DNA from: an uncultured Oscillospiraceae bacterium
Lineage (GTDB): Bacteria > Bacillota > Clostridia > Oscillospirales > Ruminococcaceae
Length of the DNA stretch: 64,000 bases
Direction of reading: 5' to 3'
NCBI GenBank assembly: GCA_934481355.1
Contig: CAKSPH010000011.1
Location: 1-64,000, forward strand
A program made the position numbers and the translations under genes. The notes below the pieces were generated by a model, which was not told where the DNA came from, did not search any database, and saw nothing but the letters and a program-made list of their open reading frames with translations. This document shows, piece after piece, positions 23,923 to 34,500 of this stretch; the first letter of the stretch is position 1; each line of letters begins with the position of its first letter.

Positions 23923-26310
23923 TCAGGCAAGCCCGCATATCAGACCGACGGTGTGTACAAGGAACGCCATTACCCACGCTATCGCGCACTGTATGAGTAC
24001 GGTAGCCGCTGCGGCGCGTGCGCTTCCAAGCTCGCGCCTGACGGTTGCGATGGCGGCAACGCAGGGAGTATAGAGCAGCACGAATACAAGAAAAACCACT
24101 GCGCTGAACGGAGTGAACAGAGTATTTATCTGCGATACGTCCCCGCCCAGAAGCAGCGTAAGCGTTGAGACAACGCTTTCCTTAGCCGTAAATCCTGTCA
24201 GCAGGGCGGTGGAAGTCCTCCAGTCACCGAAGCCGAGCGGAGCAAAAATCGGTGCCACCAGTCCTCCGAGCATTGCAAGCAGGCTGTTTTCCGGGGAATC
24301 AACGATATTCAGACGAGCGTCAAATGTCTGGAGGATCCACACGATGATGGAGGCGGCAAAAATTACTGTGAATGCTTTCTGGATAAAATCCCTGGCCTTT
24401 TCCCAGAGGAGCTGGAAAACGCTTTTGGCGCTGGGAAGCCGGTAGTTGGGGAGTTCCATAACAAACGGCACCGGCTCACCGCGGAAGCGTGTTATTTTCA
24501 GAAGCAGTGCGTAGAGCATACCGCAAAGGATTCCAAAGATATACAGCCCGATCATTGCAAGCACCCGGTACTGCGACGGAAAGAAAGCTCCGACCATCAT
24601 CGTATAGATGGGCAGCTTTGCGGAACAGCTCATAAACGGAGTAAGCAGGATAGTCATTTTTCTGTCGCGCTCACTGGAAAGGGTGCGCGTTGCCATTATC
24701 GCCGGCACGGAGCATCCGAATCCCACCAGCATTGGTACGAAGCTCCGCCCGGAAAGTCCCAGTTTACGCAGCGGACGATCCATTACGAATGCTACTCTTG
24801 CCATGTATCCGGTGTCCTCAAGAATGGAAAGGAAGAAGAACAGCGTAACGATGGTCGGAAGGAAGCTGAGCACGCTGCCTACGCCGGCGCATATTCCGTC
24901 CACTACCAGCGATTGAACAACAGGATTCACTTCGAGGTATGCAAGTCCCTTTGCTATCCACTCTACAACAAAATCCACGCCCATTCCCATCAGATCCGAA
25001 AGCCACGCCCCGATAAGGCTGAACGTCATCAGGAAAACGATTGCCATTATCCCGATAAAGCATGGAATAGCGGTATATTTTCCGGTCAGCAGCTTATCTA
25101 TCTGCATACTGCGTTTGTGCTCGCGGCTTTCATGCGGACGCACCACTGTTTTCTCGCAGAGGTTTTCGAGGAATGAGAATCTCATATTTGCAAGGGCGGC
25201 TTCCCTGTCCATGCCGGTTTCCTGCTCCATGATGTTAACAAGCTGGTCAAAAGCCTGTTTTTTCTCGTCGGGTATCTTCACCTTTTCCTCAATAAGTTCA
25301 TCGTTCTCCACGAGTTTTGTCGTGGAGAACCTGACCGGAAGCCCTGCCGCCTGAATATCCGGCGCGAGCAGCAGCGAAGCCGCATGGATACAGCGGTGTA
25401 CTGCTCCGACCTTATCCCTGGAGTCCTTGCTTTCCGGACAGAAATCCATTCGCACCGGGCTTTCCTGATAACGTGCAACGTGTATTGCATGGTCGATAAG
25501 CTCATCGATGCCTTCATTCCTGGCGGCAGATACCGGCACCACCGGGATACCAAGCGTTTCCTCCAGCTCATTGACGAGTATTGAACCGCCGTTCGCGCGC
25601 ACTTCGTCCATCATATTCAGTGCGAGCACCATAGGTATGCCAAGCTCCATAAGCTGCATTGTGAGGTACAGATTCCGTTCGATATTGGACGCGTCAACGA
25701 TGTTGATTATTCCGTTGAGTCTGGAATTCAGCAGAAAATCGCGGGTAACTATTTCCTCGCTTGAGTACGGAGAAAGTGAGTAGATCCCAGGCAGATCCGT
25801 TACAGTAGCTTCCGGGTGGCTGCGTATGGTACCGTCCTTGCGGTCCACGGTCACTCCGGGGAAGTTACCAACGTGCTGATTAGACCCCGTGAGCTGATTG
25901 AACAGCGTTGTTTTTCCGCAGTTCTGGTTTCCTGCAAGCGCGAATGTCAGCGGCGCACCCTTAGGTATAGTGGGACCGCCGTGCACCGGGTGATATCCGC
26001 CGGATTTGATGACCTCGCCAACGCCGGGGTGGGGAGTACTGCTGGTTCTGCGAGCCCCGACGACCGAAGCCCTGACCGCTTTGGTATGTACTTTTTCAAC
26101 TGAAACCTTACGCGCTTCTTCCAGACGAAGCGTCAGTTCATAGCCTCTGAGCTGAAACTGCACCGGATCTCCCATAGGGGCTACCTTTTGCAGAGTTATC
26201 TCCGTATCCGGGGTAAGTCCCATATCAAGAAGATGATGCCGAAGAGCGCCGCTGCCGCCGACAGAGCTTATGTAAGCGCTTTGTCCCGGTTTTAGTTCGT
26301 CCATTGTCAT
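23923..26310 (-). CDS. feoB: Ferrous iron transporter, FeoA-FeoB fusion
   Basis: A 795-aa protein. Residues 1-75 are an FeoA-type SH3 domain (LKPGQSAYISSVGGSGAL and LDMGLTPDTEITL) fused by a linker to FeoB. The G domain has G1 GNQNCGKTTLF, G2/switch GNFPGVTVDRK, G3 DLPGIYSLSPYS and G4 LNMMDE; the membrane part has Gate motifs around GFGCSVPAIMATR and MSCSAKLPIY. It imports Fe(II) across the cytoplasmic membrane. FeoA is normally a separate gene, so the fusion is notable. AGGAGG lies before the ATG. It is cotranscribed with the Cys-rich protein from a good promoter. Confidence 0.95.
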   Translation of the reverse strand: MTMDELKPGQSAYISSVGGSGALRHHLLDMGLTPDTEITLQKVAPMGDPVQFQLRGYELTLRLEEARKVSVEKVHTKAVRASVVGARRTSSTPHPGVGEVIKSGGYHPVHGGPTIPKGAPLTFALAGNQNCGKTTLFNQLTGSNQHVGNFPGVTVDRKDGTIRSHPEATVTDLPGIYSLSPYSSEEIVTRDFLLNSRLNGIINIVDASNIERNLYLTMQLMELGIPMVLALNMMDEVRANGGSILVNELEETLGIPVVPVSAARNEGIDELIDHAIHVARYQESPVRMDFCPESKDSRDKVGAVHRCIHAASLLLAPDIQAAGLPVRFSTTKLVENDELIEEKVKIPDEKKQAFDQLVNIMEQETGMDREAALANMRFSFLENLCEKTVVRPHESREHKRSMQIDKLLTGKYTAIPCFIGIMAIVFLMTFSLIGAWLSDLMGMGVDFVVEWIAKGLAYLEVNPVVQSLVVDGICAGVGSVLSFLPTIVTLFFFLSILEDTGYMARVAFVMDRPLRKLGLSGRSFVPMLVGFGCSVPAIMATRTLSSERDRKMTILLTPFMSCSAKLPIYTMMVGAFFPSQYRVLAMIGLYIFGILCGMLYALLLKITRFRGEPVPFVMELPNYRLPSAKSVFQLLWEKARDFIQKAFTVIFAASIIVWILQTFDARLNIVDSPENSLLAMLGGLVAPIFAPLGFGDWRTSTALLTGFTAKESVVSTLTLLLGGDVSQINTLFTPFSAVVFLVFVLLYTPCVAAIATVRRELGSARAAAATVLIQCAIAWVMAFLVHTVGLICGLA

Positions 26311-26432
26311 GTGTTGATTGCCTCCTGATTTTTCTGTATCTAAGCCTGTTCAGGGCTTGTATATTTGTATTCTGTATTTCAGAAGAACAGAATAAATTTA
26401 TACAAGTAAACCATATCTAACTCTTTCGCTTT

Positions 26433-26461
26433 ATTATATCACAAAGACTCGTTTAAGTCAA
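26433..26461 (-). promoter_or_regulatory. feo operon promoter
   Basis: On the minus strand TTGACT (26461-26456) and TATAAT (26438-26433) are 17 bp apart. The leader of about 115 nt contains a partial palindrome (TTCTG..CAGAA near 26370-26395) that could bind an iron-responsive regulator, but no known box is matched. Confidence 0.6.
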
Positions 26462-26485
26462 GAACTTCCATAAAACGCATTTTGG

Positions 26486-26503
26486 AACCTCTAAAAACCG
26501 GTT
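26486..26503 (+). repeat. Solitary relic of the IS/MITE terminal repeat
   Basis: GGAACCTCTAAAAACC matches the terminal repeat of the IS at the left edge and of the element at 60403-60563, with one base missing (GGTAACC to GGAACC). No partner end was found nearby, so it is probably a remnant. No gene was recognised in 26462-26635. Confidence 0.4.
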
Positions 26504-26631
26504 TGAAAAGGGAAAATGTATAGGTGCGCCGAATGCGATGAAAGCCTTACGAGGAGGCGCAGCATGATGTTGCAGAGCGAAAGAAGCAGGCAGTGTGCTA
26601 TACGCATTTGGAATACCATCCGCCTGCGATG

Positions 26632-26667
26632 TGAAAAATCCACCCTGCTGCGAAACGGGGTGGATTT
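26632..26667 (-). terminator. Terminator of the nitroreductase gene
   Basis: AAATCCACCC and GGGTGGATTT form the stem; on the minus strand it ends in TTTTT, 50 bp past the nitroreductase stop. Confidence 0.75.
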
Positions 26668-26720
26668 CAATAAATTCAAGATATTATTTTTTTCATCTGC
26701 CTGACAGGGAGGCACTCCAG

Positions 26721-27239
26721 TTATATTTTATATACCCATTTTTCCTTGCGGGGCTTTGCGGCGGGGACTTCATTCGCAGGATAGCCGACAATGCAGTGAC
26801 CTATTCCTTCATAGTCTCCCTCTATGCCCAGGGACTTCAGGAGCTCCTTTCCCTCGGAGGATTCGAACTCCTCCCTGGCGCGGTGGATCCAGCAGCTTCC
26901 GAGACCGACCGCGTTTGCGGCAAGCATCAGATTTTCCATTACAAGGCTTCCATCGTACTTGTAGGTTCCTACGCTCTTATCAGCAAGCACTACGAGAACC
27001 ACCGGAGCTCCGTAGAACGGGTCAATGGAAGCTCCCATTACTGCGGCGTTCATCTTTGAAAGCTTGTCGCGGACAGATTTGTCCGTGACCTCTATGATGA
27101 TCGGGGACTGGCGGTTCATTCCTGTGGGGGCGTAGGTTCCAGCCTCTACTACCTTGTCAATCAGCTCCTGCGGAGGCATTTCCGGTTTGTATGCCTTAAC
27201 GCTCCTGCGGGTCATTATGTTATTCAGTGCTTCGTTCAT
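26721..27239 (-). CDS. Nitroreductase family protein
   Basis: An FMN-dependent NAD(P)H oxidoreductase of about 172 aa. Hallmarks are the N-terminal RRSVKAYKPEMPP (FMN phosphate binding), YAPTGMNRQSPIIIEV, LAANAVGLGSCWIHRAREEF and the C-terminal IVGYPANEVP with PRK. The family reduces nitroaromatics, quinones or flavins; the physiological substrate is unknown. ATG at 27239 follows AAAGGAG, so the upstream in-frame start at 27284 is less likely. It is a single-gene unit. Confidence 0.9.
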   Translation of the reverse strand: MNEALNNIMTRRSVKAYKPEMPPQELIDKVVEAGTYAPTGMNRQSPIIIEVTDKSVRDKLSKMNAAVMGASIDPFYGAPVVLVVLADKSVGTYKYDGSLVMENLMLAANAVGLGSCWIHRAREEFESSEGKELLKSLGIEGDYEGIGHCIVGYPANEVPAAKPRKEKWVYKI

Positions 27240-27331
27240 GATGTATTCTCCTTTCATGGATATTCCATATTCTGATGATAGCACATATTATTCCGGGTGT
27301 CAATACAGGATATGTGAAAGTATGCTGAAAA

Positions 27332-29992
27332 TTATCCCAGCGCTTCAAGCAGGCTGAACGCGAACCACTTGACCTCCGGGCGGTCGGCTATCTCCCACAG
27401 CCTGGAAGTACAGCATACTGCACCGTCCTTACGGTAAAGCAGTCCCAGGCGCTTACGGCGCTCCGGGTTGTCGATGACCCAGACATCAGGCTCAATGCCG
27501 GTTCCGCTAAGATCGGCACAGCGACTGTGAGAAACTATCTCATACCACTGCGGGGTCGTGAAGTTCTCGCAGGGAAACTTTGCCAGCAGATCGGACTTGT
27601 CGTCTATCAGCAATCCCAGCGTTCCGGTGGGCACCGGCTTCTTCATGCTCTCTGAGATGCTGCGGAACATTCCGTAGCACCAGAAATCCGTGCAGTACTC
27701 TCCGGGGAGCGAATCCTCCGAAAGCTCCGGAACGCACAGAACTCCGTGCCGCTTTGCCTTTTCAACGTCACGGGTTATCTCAATGTTCTTTCCGCCGTAG
27801 CTTATTCCATCCTCGGTTATGCTTATCGCAAGATCGGGGTACAGGTACAGCGTGTAGAAATTCTCAGCTTCGCCATCGACTGAGAGGTGGAGTTCCGCCT
27901 TTACGGGCTCATCGCAGCCTACGCTGAACGATATGCCCTTTGCACGGTATATTCTTCCGTTTCGCCCGGATATTTCAGAAACCCCGGAATCAAGCGTCTT
28001 TCCGTTGGCTGTGAGCTCCCAGCGTATTTCCTTTGCCGCGAAATCCGGCTCAGTGGATGACACCAGCAGCCCGCACCGGATCTCATCGCCCGCCTTATAT
28101 ACGAATCCGTCAAGCTCGGCGAGAACGACTGTTTCGCCGCAGAAGCGCTGCCATTCCCCGGGAGTTATAAGCCCCTTGGATTTCAGGTGAGCGTTCAAAA
28201 TCCCGACCGTTGCGATTCCCTGCCCCGGGAAATCCTGAATGTCAAGCAGCTGGAATCCGCTCATCATGGAGCTGCGCATTGCCGCTTCGATATCGCGGCG
28301 GTAGCAGTCCACCGCGAGCGCCCCGGAAGCATGGAAAAAGTCCTTCCAGCGGTGGAGCATTCCGGCTTCCTCAAGTCCCTTTCGGTAAGCGGCATACGCT
28401 TCATGGCGCACCGGACCGGTGTAGTCCTTTATCTCATCGAAATCCGGGAACATCGCGTACTGTCCGACCTCATGGGAAATCACCGGAACATGAACGGAGA
28501 TATTGTCCCAACTCTCTGCCCTGACCCTGCGCATTTCAGTCCCGTACTGTATCATTATCTCGCCGTTTTCGTCCGTCACCTGAGTTCCGCCGAGCGCAGC
28601 AGCTTCGTCTATCAGCGGGTCGTAACTGTGAACGCTGTTGGGGTAATTCGTCTGGATATGTCCCTGGGGCGCGTCGCACATCGCGTAGCTTCCACGGATA
28701 AGGCGGTCGCGGCCAAGACGCACTCCGCTGAAAAAGTCCTCGTTTTCAAGGACGCACGGCACAAACTGGAAGTTGTTGGAGCCGCCAGCATACAACTTAT
28801 CCGGAAATTCCGCCTTATATCCGGAAATCAGCTCATCCAGGCGTTCCTTGCTGCCCCAGAGCTCGTTGCCCATGCTCATCATTACGAAGCTGGGGTGATG
28901 TCCGAATTCGCGAAGGATACGCCAGCCCTCCTCCCGCAGAAATTCATGCTCCTTGCCGAAAACATCCGGAACAGTTCCCCAGAACGGAAGCTCCGGCTGC
29001 ATATAGATTCCCATGATATCAGCCGCCTCGAACGCCGCGTCAGGAGGGCAGCAGGTATGGAAGCGGTAGTGATTTATGCCGTACATTTCCGCCGTCTCGA
29101 ACACTTTCAGCCACGACTCAACATCTGCGGGCATATATCCGGTTTCCGGGAACACCATTCCATCGTGCTTTCCGCGCAGGAACGTCTGCTGACCGTTTAT
29201 CAGCAGTGTGCGGTCATCGTGGGACATTCTGCGGAGTCCGGTGGTGAACGTCCAGCGGTCGCCGGAAATCTCAATCTCCAGTTTCAGCGGAGCGGGATCG
29301 CGGTCGCTCCACAGCGGAGCGCCGGGAACTGAAATGTCGCACTCTATCGGCTTTTCATTGGTAAATTCCGCCTCTGCGCAGCCGTATTCCTGCTCCTCGT
29401 CGAAAACTCTGAGGTTTGCAGTACCGCAAAGTTCACCGTCCGCCTCTGCCTTTACATGGAACGAGTGATTCTCCGGTTCTGGAATTATACGGACGTTATC
29501 GACGCAGGCACGGTAAGTCCGGAGCTCGATACGCCCTATGATTCCGTTCCAGTTGGTCTGCGTGTCGCGGGAAGTCAGATGGCCTCCGCCGGTAGGGTAG
29601 TCGGTGTTATCAACGCATACCACAAGCTCATGCATTCCGGCGGAAGATCCGTTCAGGGAGTAACGGTGCGGTGTGCAGAGCGAGCAATAGCTCCCGATGA
29701 GCCTGCCGTCCAGGTAAACACGCGTCTTTCGGGTGCGCTCAAGAAACAGCGTGATATTCTGTTTCGCCATTTCCTCGGAAATATCTATGCTCCTGCGAAA
29801 CCACGCGAAGCCCTCGAACTTGTGGAGCTCCGTCAGGCAGCCGTACTCCGTTTCATTGTTGAGCTTTCCGAGCCCGGCGTTTGACGTGGAGTCCGGCAGG
29901 TTTATTCTGTCGGGATATCTTTCGGGCAGGAGCTCGTTCTTGCTTTCGTCAAGGAATACTTCCCACTGTCCGCTAAGGTCTGTAATGTTCAT
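27332..29992 (-). CDS. Glycoside hydrolase family 2 protein (beta-glycosidase)
   Basis: An 886-aa protein with the GH2 arrangement: a sugar-binding jelly-roll (FEGFAWFRRSIDI, with TRKTRVYLDGRLIG), an Ig-like domain, and a TIM barrel starting near RGKHDGMVFPETGYMPADVE. The acid/base Glu is in MSMGNELWG; a candidate nucleophile Glu is in VISHEVGQYA. There is no signal peptide, so it acts on imported oligosaccharides or glycosides. Specificity (galactosidase, mannosidase, glucuronidase or other) is not clear. GGAGG precedes the ATG. No sugar transporter adjoins it. Confidence 0.9.
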   Translation of the reverse strand: MNITDLSGQWEVFLDESKNELLPERYPDRINLPDSTSNAGLGKLNNETEYGCLTELHKFEGFAWFRRSIDISEEMAKQNITLFLERTRKTRVYLDGRLIGSYCSLCTPHRYSLNGSSAGMHELVVCVDNTDYPTGGGHLTSRDTQTNWNGIIGRIELRTYRACVDNVRIIPEPENHSFHVKAEADGELCGTANLRVFDEEQEYGCAEAEFTNEKPIECDISVPGAPLWSDRDPAPLKLEIEISGDRWTFTTGLRRMSHDDRTLLINGQQTFLRGKHDGMVFPETGYMPADVESWLKVFETAEMYGINHYRFHTCCPPDAAFEAADIMGIYMQPELPFWGTVPDVFGKEHEFLREEGWRILREFGHHPSFVMMSMGNELWGSKERLDELISGYKAEFPDKLYAGGSNNFQFVPCVLENEDFFSGVRLGRDRLIRGSYAMCDAPQGHIQTNYPNSVHSYDPLIDEAAALGGTQVTDENGEIMIQYGTEMRRVRAESWDNISVHVPVISHEVGQYAMFPDFDEIKDYTGPVRHEAYAAYRKGLEEAGMLHRWKDFFHASGALAVDCYRRDIEAAMRSSMMSGFQLLDIQDFPGQGIATVGILNAHLKSKGLITPGEWQRFCGETVVLAELDGFVYKAGDEIRCGLLVSSTEPDFAAKEIRWELTANGKTLDSGVSEISGRNGRIYRAKGISFSVGCDEPVKAELHLSVDGEAENFYTLYLYPDLAISITEDGISYGGKNIEITRDVEKAKRHGVLCVPELSEDSLPGEYCTDFWCYGMFRSISESMKKPVPTGTLGLLIDDKSDLLAKFPCENFTTPQWYEIVSHSRCADLSGTGIEPDVWVIDNPERRKRLGLLYRKDGAVCCTSRLWEIADRPEVKWFAFSLLEALG

Positions 29993-30106
29993 CTGATACC
30001 TCCATAATAAATGGTTTCTTCAGAAACATTATACAGGAAAACGGAGAAGAAATCAACAGGTTTTGCGAAAAAACAGGAGAGCCGAAGCCCTCCTGTGATA
30101 TGGATA

Positions 30107-31498
30107 TCATTCTCTTTTGATTGCTTCCATAGCGGAAATATGCACCGCCTTGTTTGCCGGGTAGAAGCCCGAGCCAAGTCCGATGAATATTGAGAATACG
30201 ATTGCAAAGGCGTACAGCCATATCGGAACTATCGACATGGGGCTGTTTGCAGGATCCATTGCAGTCGTGACTACGCTCCATAGCGATGGGATATCCGTTA
30301 TCTGGATACTCTTCGCGGCTTCATTCGTGGCGATGTTCATTCCCACTGAGATGAAGAAGCTCAGCAGGCTGCCGATAAGTCCGCCGATAAGCCCGATGAA
30401 TCCCGCCTCCATGAGAAACACCTCGCGGATATTGCCAAGGAAGCAGCCGAGAGCCTTCATTACGCCTATCTCACGGGTGCGCTCGGAAATGGACATTATC
30501 ATGGTATTGCATATACCCAGCGCCGCAACGAAAAGGGATACCGCGCCAAGTCCGCCGAGCATCATCTGCTGCTTGCGCGCCTCTTCTTCAAGGGGCTTGC
30601 GGACGCTCTCCATAGAGTAGGTGGTATAGCCGAGCTTCTTTATCTCGCTTTCGATGTCAGCCACCTGCGAAATATCCTTTGCCTTGACATATATTTCGTT
30701 GTACTCAGTGTCCTGATTGTTTGAGGACGGATAGAACATCCTATACAGCGACTGTAAATCGCTGGTCATGAAGATAAGACCCTCGCTTGTGCAATAGTCC
30801 TTGTTGTAATCCTCCTTGACGATACCAGTGACCTTTATGTCCTGATACTTCTTTGTGTCCCCGTTTTCATAGCTGGACAGCTCCAGCTTGATGGTCTGGC
30901 CAAGCAGTTTCACATAAGGGTCCGGAAGCTCAGCGTCCGGATTGTACTCATATATTCCGGAACCATTGTCTGAATACATTGCACTCCAGCGGTCTATCGT
31001 ATTGTGACCATCCGGGCGCTGCGTATCCATCAGGTTATACGCCGTGAACTGTCCGGCAAGAACCTCGAACGGTTCCTTCGGGAACGTACCTTCAAGAAGC
31101 TCAAAGCCGAACTTTTCCATTGCGTCCTTGTTCACTCCGACGACCTGAACCCACTGCATTCGATAGCGGTCATTATCGCCGACATACGCCTGAAGATTTA
31201 TACTGTTAAGCTGGGATTTGCCTATTGCCACGTCAACGTTGGCAATATTCTGGAATTTCTTTATTGCCTTGTCGTCCAGCTTTGCGTCCTTACGCCCGCT
31301 GGAATAAACCTGAATAAGCGTAAGATCGCCCATGCCCTCGAGCATTATCTGCTGGGAATTCTGCACTCCTATGCCGATCGACATCATTATAACGATGGAA
31401 CAGCAGCCTACCACAACGCCGAGTACAGTCAGGATAGTTCTTGACTTACGGCGCGTCAGGTTCTGGAGGCACATCTTTATCATGTCAAATAATTTCAT
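30107..31498 (-). CDS. MacB/FtsX-like ABC transporter permease
   Basis: A 463-aa permease of the MacB type: an N-terminal TM (ILTVLGVVVGCCSIVIMMSI), a large extracytoplasmic domain at about 45-300, then three C-terminal TMs, the first with the FtsX-family signature SERTREIGVMKALG. MacB-type systems use ATP to drive extracytoplasmic work rather than classical import. It is the third gene of an operon with a CARDB-repeat protein and an ATPase, and likely pairs with the ATPase at 34599. Confidence 0.93.
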   Translation of the reverse strand: MKLFDMIKMCLQNLTRRKSRTILTVLGVVVGCCSIVIMMSIGIGVQNSQQIMLEGMGDLTLIQVYSSGRKDAKLDDKAIKKFQNIANVDVAIGKSQLNSINLQAYVGDNDRYRMQWVQVVGVNKDAMEKFGFELLEGTFPKEPFEVLAGQFTAYNLMDTQRPDGHNTIDRWSAMYSDNGSGIYEYNPDAELPDPYVKLLGQTIKLELSSYENGDTKKYQDIKVTGIVKEDYNKDYCTSEGLIFMTSDLQSLYRMFYPSSNNQDTEYNEIYVKAKDISQVADIESEIKKLGYTTYSMESVRKPLEEEARKQQMMLGGLGAVSLFVAALGICNTMIMSISERTREIGVMKALGCFLGNIREVFLMEAGFIGLIGGLIGSLLSFFISVGMNIATNEAAKSIQITDIPSLWSVVTTAMDPANSPMSIVPIWLYAFAIVFSIFIGLGSGFYPANKAVHISAMEAIKRE

Positions 31499-31510
31499 GG
31501 TTCATCACCA

Positions 31511-34500
31511 TTAAACCTTTGTCTTGTCATCGCTGTCAGACTTATCGTCGTCAAGCTCGTCCTCCCAGTCGATATCGTCCGCTGTGAGCTTCTTGCCGTT
31601 CTTGCGCTTCTTGTGTACCACAACGATTATTACAACGACTGCGGCAACAACAAGCACGGAGCCGCCGATTATAACAGCTATCCACGGGAAGCCGCCCTCG
31701 CCGGAATCTGTCGTCTCGTATGTCATGGGGTAATCCGGGATATCCCACTGCTGCTCCATTGCGCTGAAGCTTACAGGAAGTTCCTTTACGATCTCGTTCA
31801 TGTTGGAATCCTCATATGTCACCTTGATGACAAACGAAACCGTTCCACCCATTGTAGGAGTAATTACGAAATCCACGGAACCGTTTCCGCCTGCTGCGAT
31901 ATTACCTATCACCTTCTCAGTAGAAAGCGCTGTGTATCCCGGGTCGGAATATCCGGCGTCTCCGCCTGTGAAATCTCCACCGCCGTACATTCCATCATCA
32001 ACAGCAATCATCTTGTCAAACGTCATGGAGGACATTACCATTTCACTGTCAGGAGCCTGTATGTCAGCGCCGGAATCCACCATCCCCTCGGAAGTTCCGT
32101 ATGCTCCGTTCATTCCGTTGTCGGTTCCATTATCAGCACCACTGTCGGACTGTGCCGCAACTATCTCCGCCTTTACGTTGGAAGCGTCAGCGCGTCCCTT
32201 GTTCATGTAGCTGAGGGTAATGTAAACCTCGTTGCCAACATATACGTCATAGGTGGGCTTGCTTACGGAAAGAGTGAGCTTATCAGGCTGATAGAGGGGG
32301 ATATAGATATTCTGATCGGAGGTCATCGTTGTTCTGGTATCTCCGACGACATAATCATACTTGAATGAAACGGAAACAGAGGCTGTTCCGGTCGCGGCAG
32401 TCGGAAGCGCGCGGAGCTGAATGGACTCGCTGCCCGCCCCAGCCGCTGCAAGGTTCTGATAATAGAAGGAGCTGCTTCCGCCGTAAATGGAGATATCGCC
32501 GCTGGCTCCGATAGTCATAATTACGTTTTCAATGGAGGTAGAAGCGCTGGTATTGTAGAAATCAAGGTCAAGATTAAATACTTCGCCCGCAGCTATCTGG
32601 TCTGCGCCGATGTCGTACTTGCCTATGATAATATTCGGAGCAGCAGAGCTGTCCTTTCCGTCAGCGCCCTTATTCGTGGCGGCGATAAGTACAAGAGATG
32701 AGCTTCCCTCGGTTTGCTTGATGGAGGTGTCTCTGCCGTAGGAATACTTCATTGCTGCGGTTATGCCCTGCTTTGCAGATGTGATATCACTGAGCGTGCG
32801 GAACTTTACTTTCAGTTCTGCCGTTGCGCCAGGGCGTATCATTTCGATGAAGCCGGTTTCTGTTCCGTCAAGGAAGTAGAATGCGTCTGTGCTCGTAAGG
32901 TCAACAAATACGTCTCTTACCGTTATATCGCCATAGTTCTTGACGTAAACGGTATATTCGTAATCTGTGTCAGCCTTTATAGCCTCCGGGAGCTTTTCAC
33001 CGGAAATGCGGAGAACCGGCGCAGCAGACACCTCGGACGACATAACAACAGAGCCCGTCTTGGTCTCAGCTGTGTTTACGCCGCTCTTATCGTAGTAGTA
33101 CTCAAGCTCTACATCAAGCGACTGGCTGACGGAAGCAAGGTCTGCAAGCGTGTTGAAGTATACAAGAACGCGCTTCTGCCTTCCCGCAGCTATCTTATCC
33201 ACAAAGAACTGGTCTGAGCCGTTAGCAATGGTGAGTCCATCGCTGCCCTTGACCTTTACGGTCACGTTAGTCATGTCGGCTGTTCCCTTGTTTATGATAT
33301 AGAAAGCCTTGCGGTATTTTCTTCCTGCAAGAAGCGGGGCGTCAAGCGGCTTTGACGTAATTACCGGCAGAGGAGCCTTTTCATCTTCCTTATCGCCAAG
33401 CATGATGAAAGACTGCTCATATGTGCCCTCGGGCTGCTCGCTGCCATACTGATATGTATACTTCAGGGAAGCCGTGACAGACTGGCGAATTGCAGAAAAC
33501 TGTTCCATTGTACGGAATTTCACAGTTATCTTTTTCTCGGTATTCATCGGGATATTTTCGAAATAGGTCCGTCCTGTGCCGCCTGTAACAAAAATATCAT
33601 CTGAAGAACCGATCGTTATAAATACGTCCTTCATATCTGCGGAGCCGATATTCTTTACAGTAAGAACTGCGGAATAATCCTTACCGCACTTGATCGTCGA
33701 TTCAGCGAGTGAAAAATCACTGGTAATAACCGGATATACCTTTTCAACTGTGGATATCTCTGCTGCGACCGCAACCTGAGTGGAAGTGCTGCCGGTAGAT
33801 TCAGATGTTCCGTTGTCATAGTAATACTTCAGTGTAACACCAAAATTCTGGCGTTCTGAATTGATTTTTTCAAGGGCTTTATACTTGATAGTAAGAACCT
33901 TTTCGTCCTTGTAACCAATACTGGAAATATCCTGCGTGCCGGTTCCTTCAATTATAAGGATATCATCAGAGGGGGTCACTTCTGCAAGAATATTGTATGC
34001 ATCAGTTGATCCAAGATTTTTAAGGCGGATTTTAAATTCGCCCGTCTCCCCTGCTTTTATTTTGGAATCAGGTTCAACTGCCGTGATCTTGATGATCGGT
34101 TCAGCAACATTAACGGTATTATCATCGCTCTTGTCAGGAACTCTGCATTCTGTAATGTTTACCGAACCCGCAGCGTAATCATTCGCCCCGGAATATCCAA
34201 CCATGAATCCGAACGCCTTATCTTCACCATTCCATTTGCATTTTGAAAGAACGACGTCATATTTAAGAAGCTCGTCCCCGGACGAGGTTATATTCAGGGA
34301 CTCAACGGTTCCCTTGAACGAATCCATGCTCTTAAGGAAATCAATGCTCTTATTTTCCCCGAGCTGTGATGTTTTGACCTTGATATCCTTTATCGTTATC
34401 TTAATCCTGAACTCAGTAGAAGGTGTGATATCTGAAATTGCCTTGTCCTTGCTGTTCATCAGCTCATAGCCTATAACGACAGGGTTAAGCGTTACTTCAG

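Noticed and set aside
26462..26635. A complete second MITE near the feo promoter
   Set aside because: Only one degraded end is visible; no inverted partner was found, so only a relic is reported.
28187..29332. Plus-strand reading frame (381 codons) opposite the GH2 gene
   Set aside because: Antisense to a complete GH2 protein with its catalytic motifs; no ribosome binding site or homologous look.
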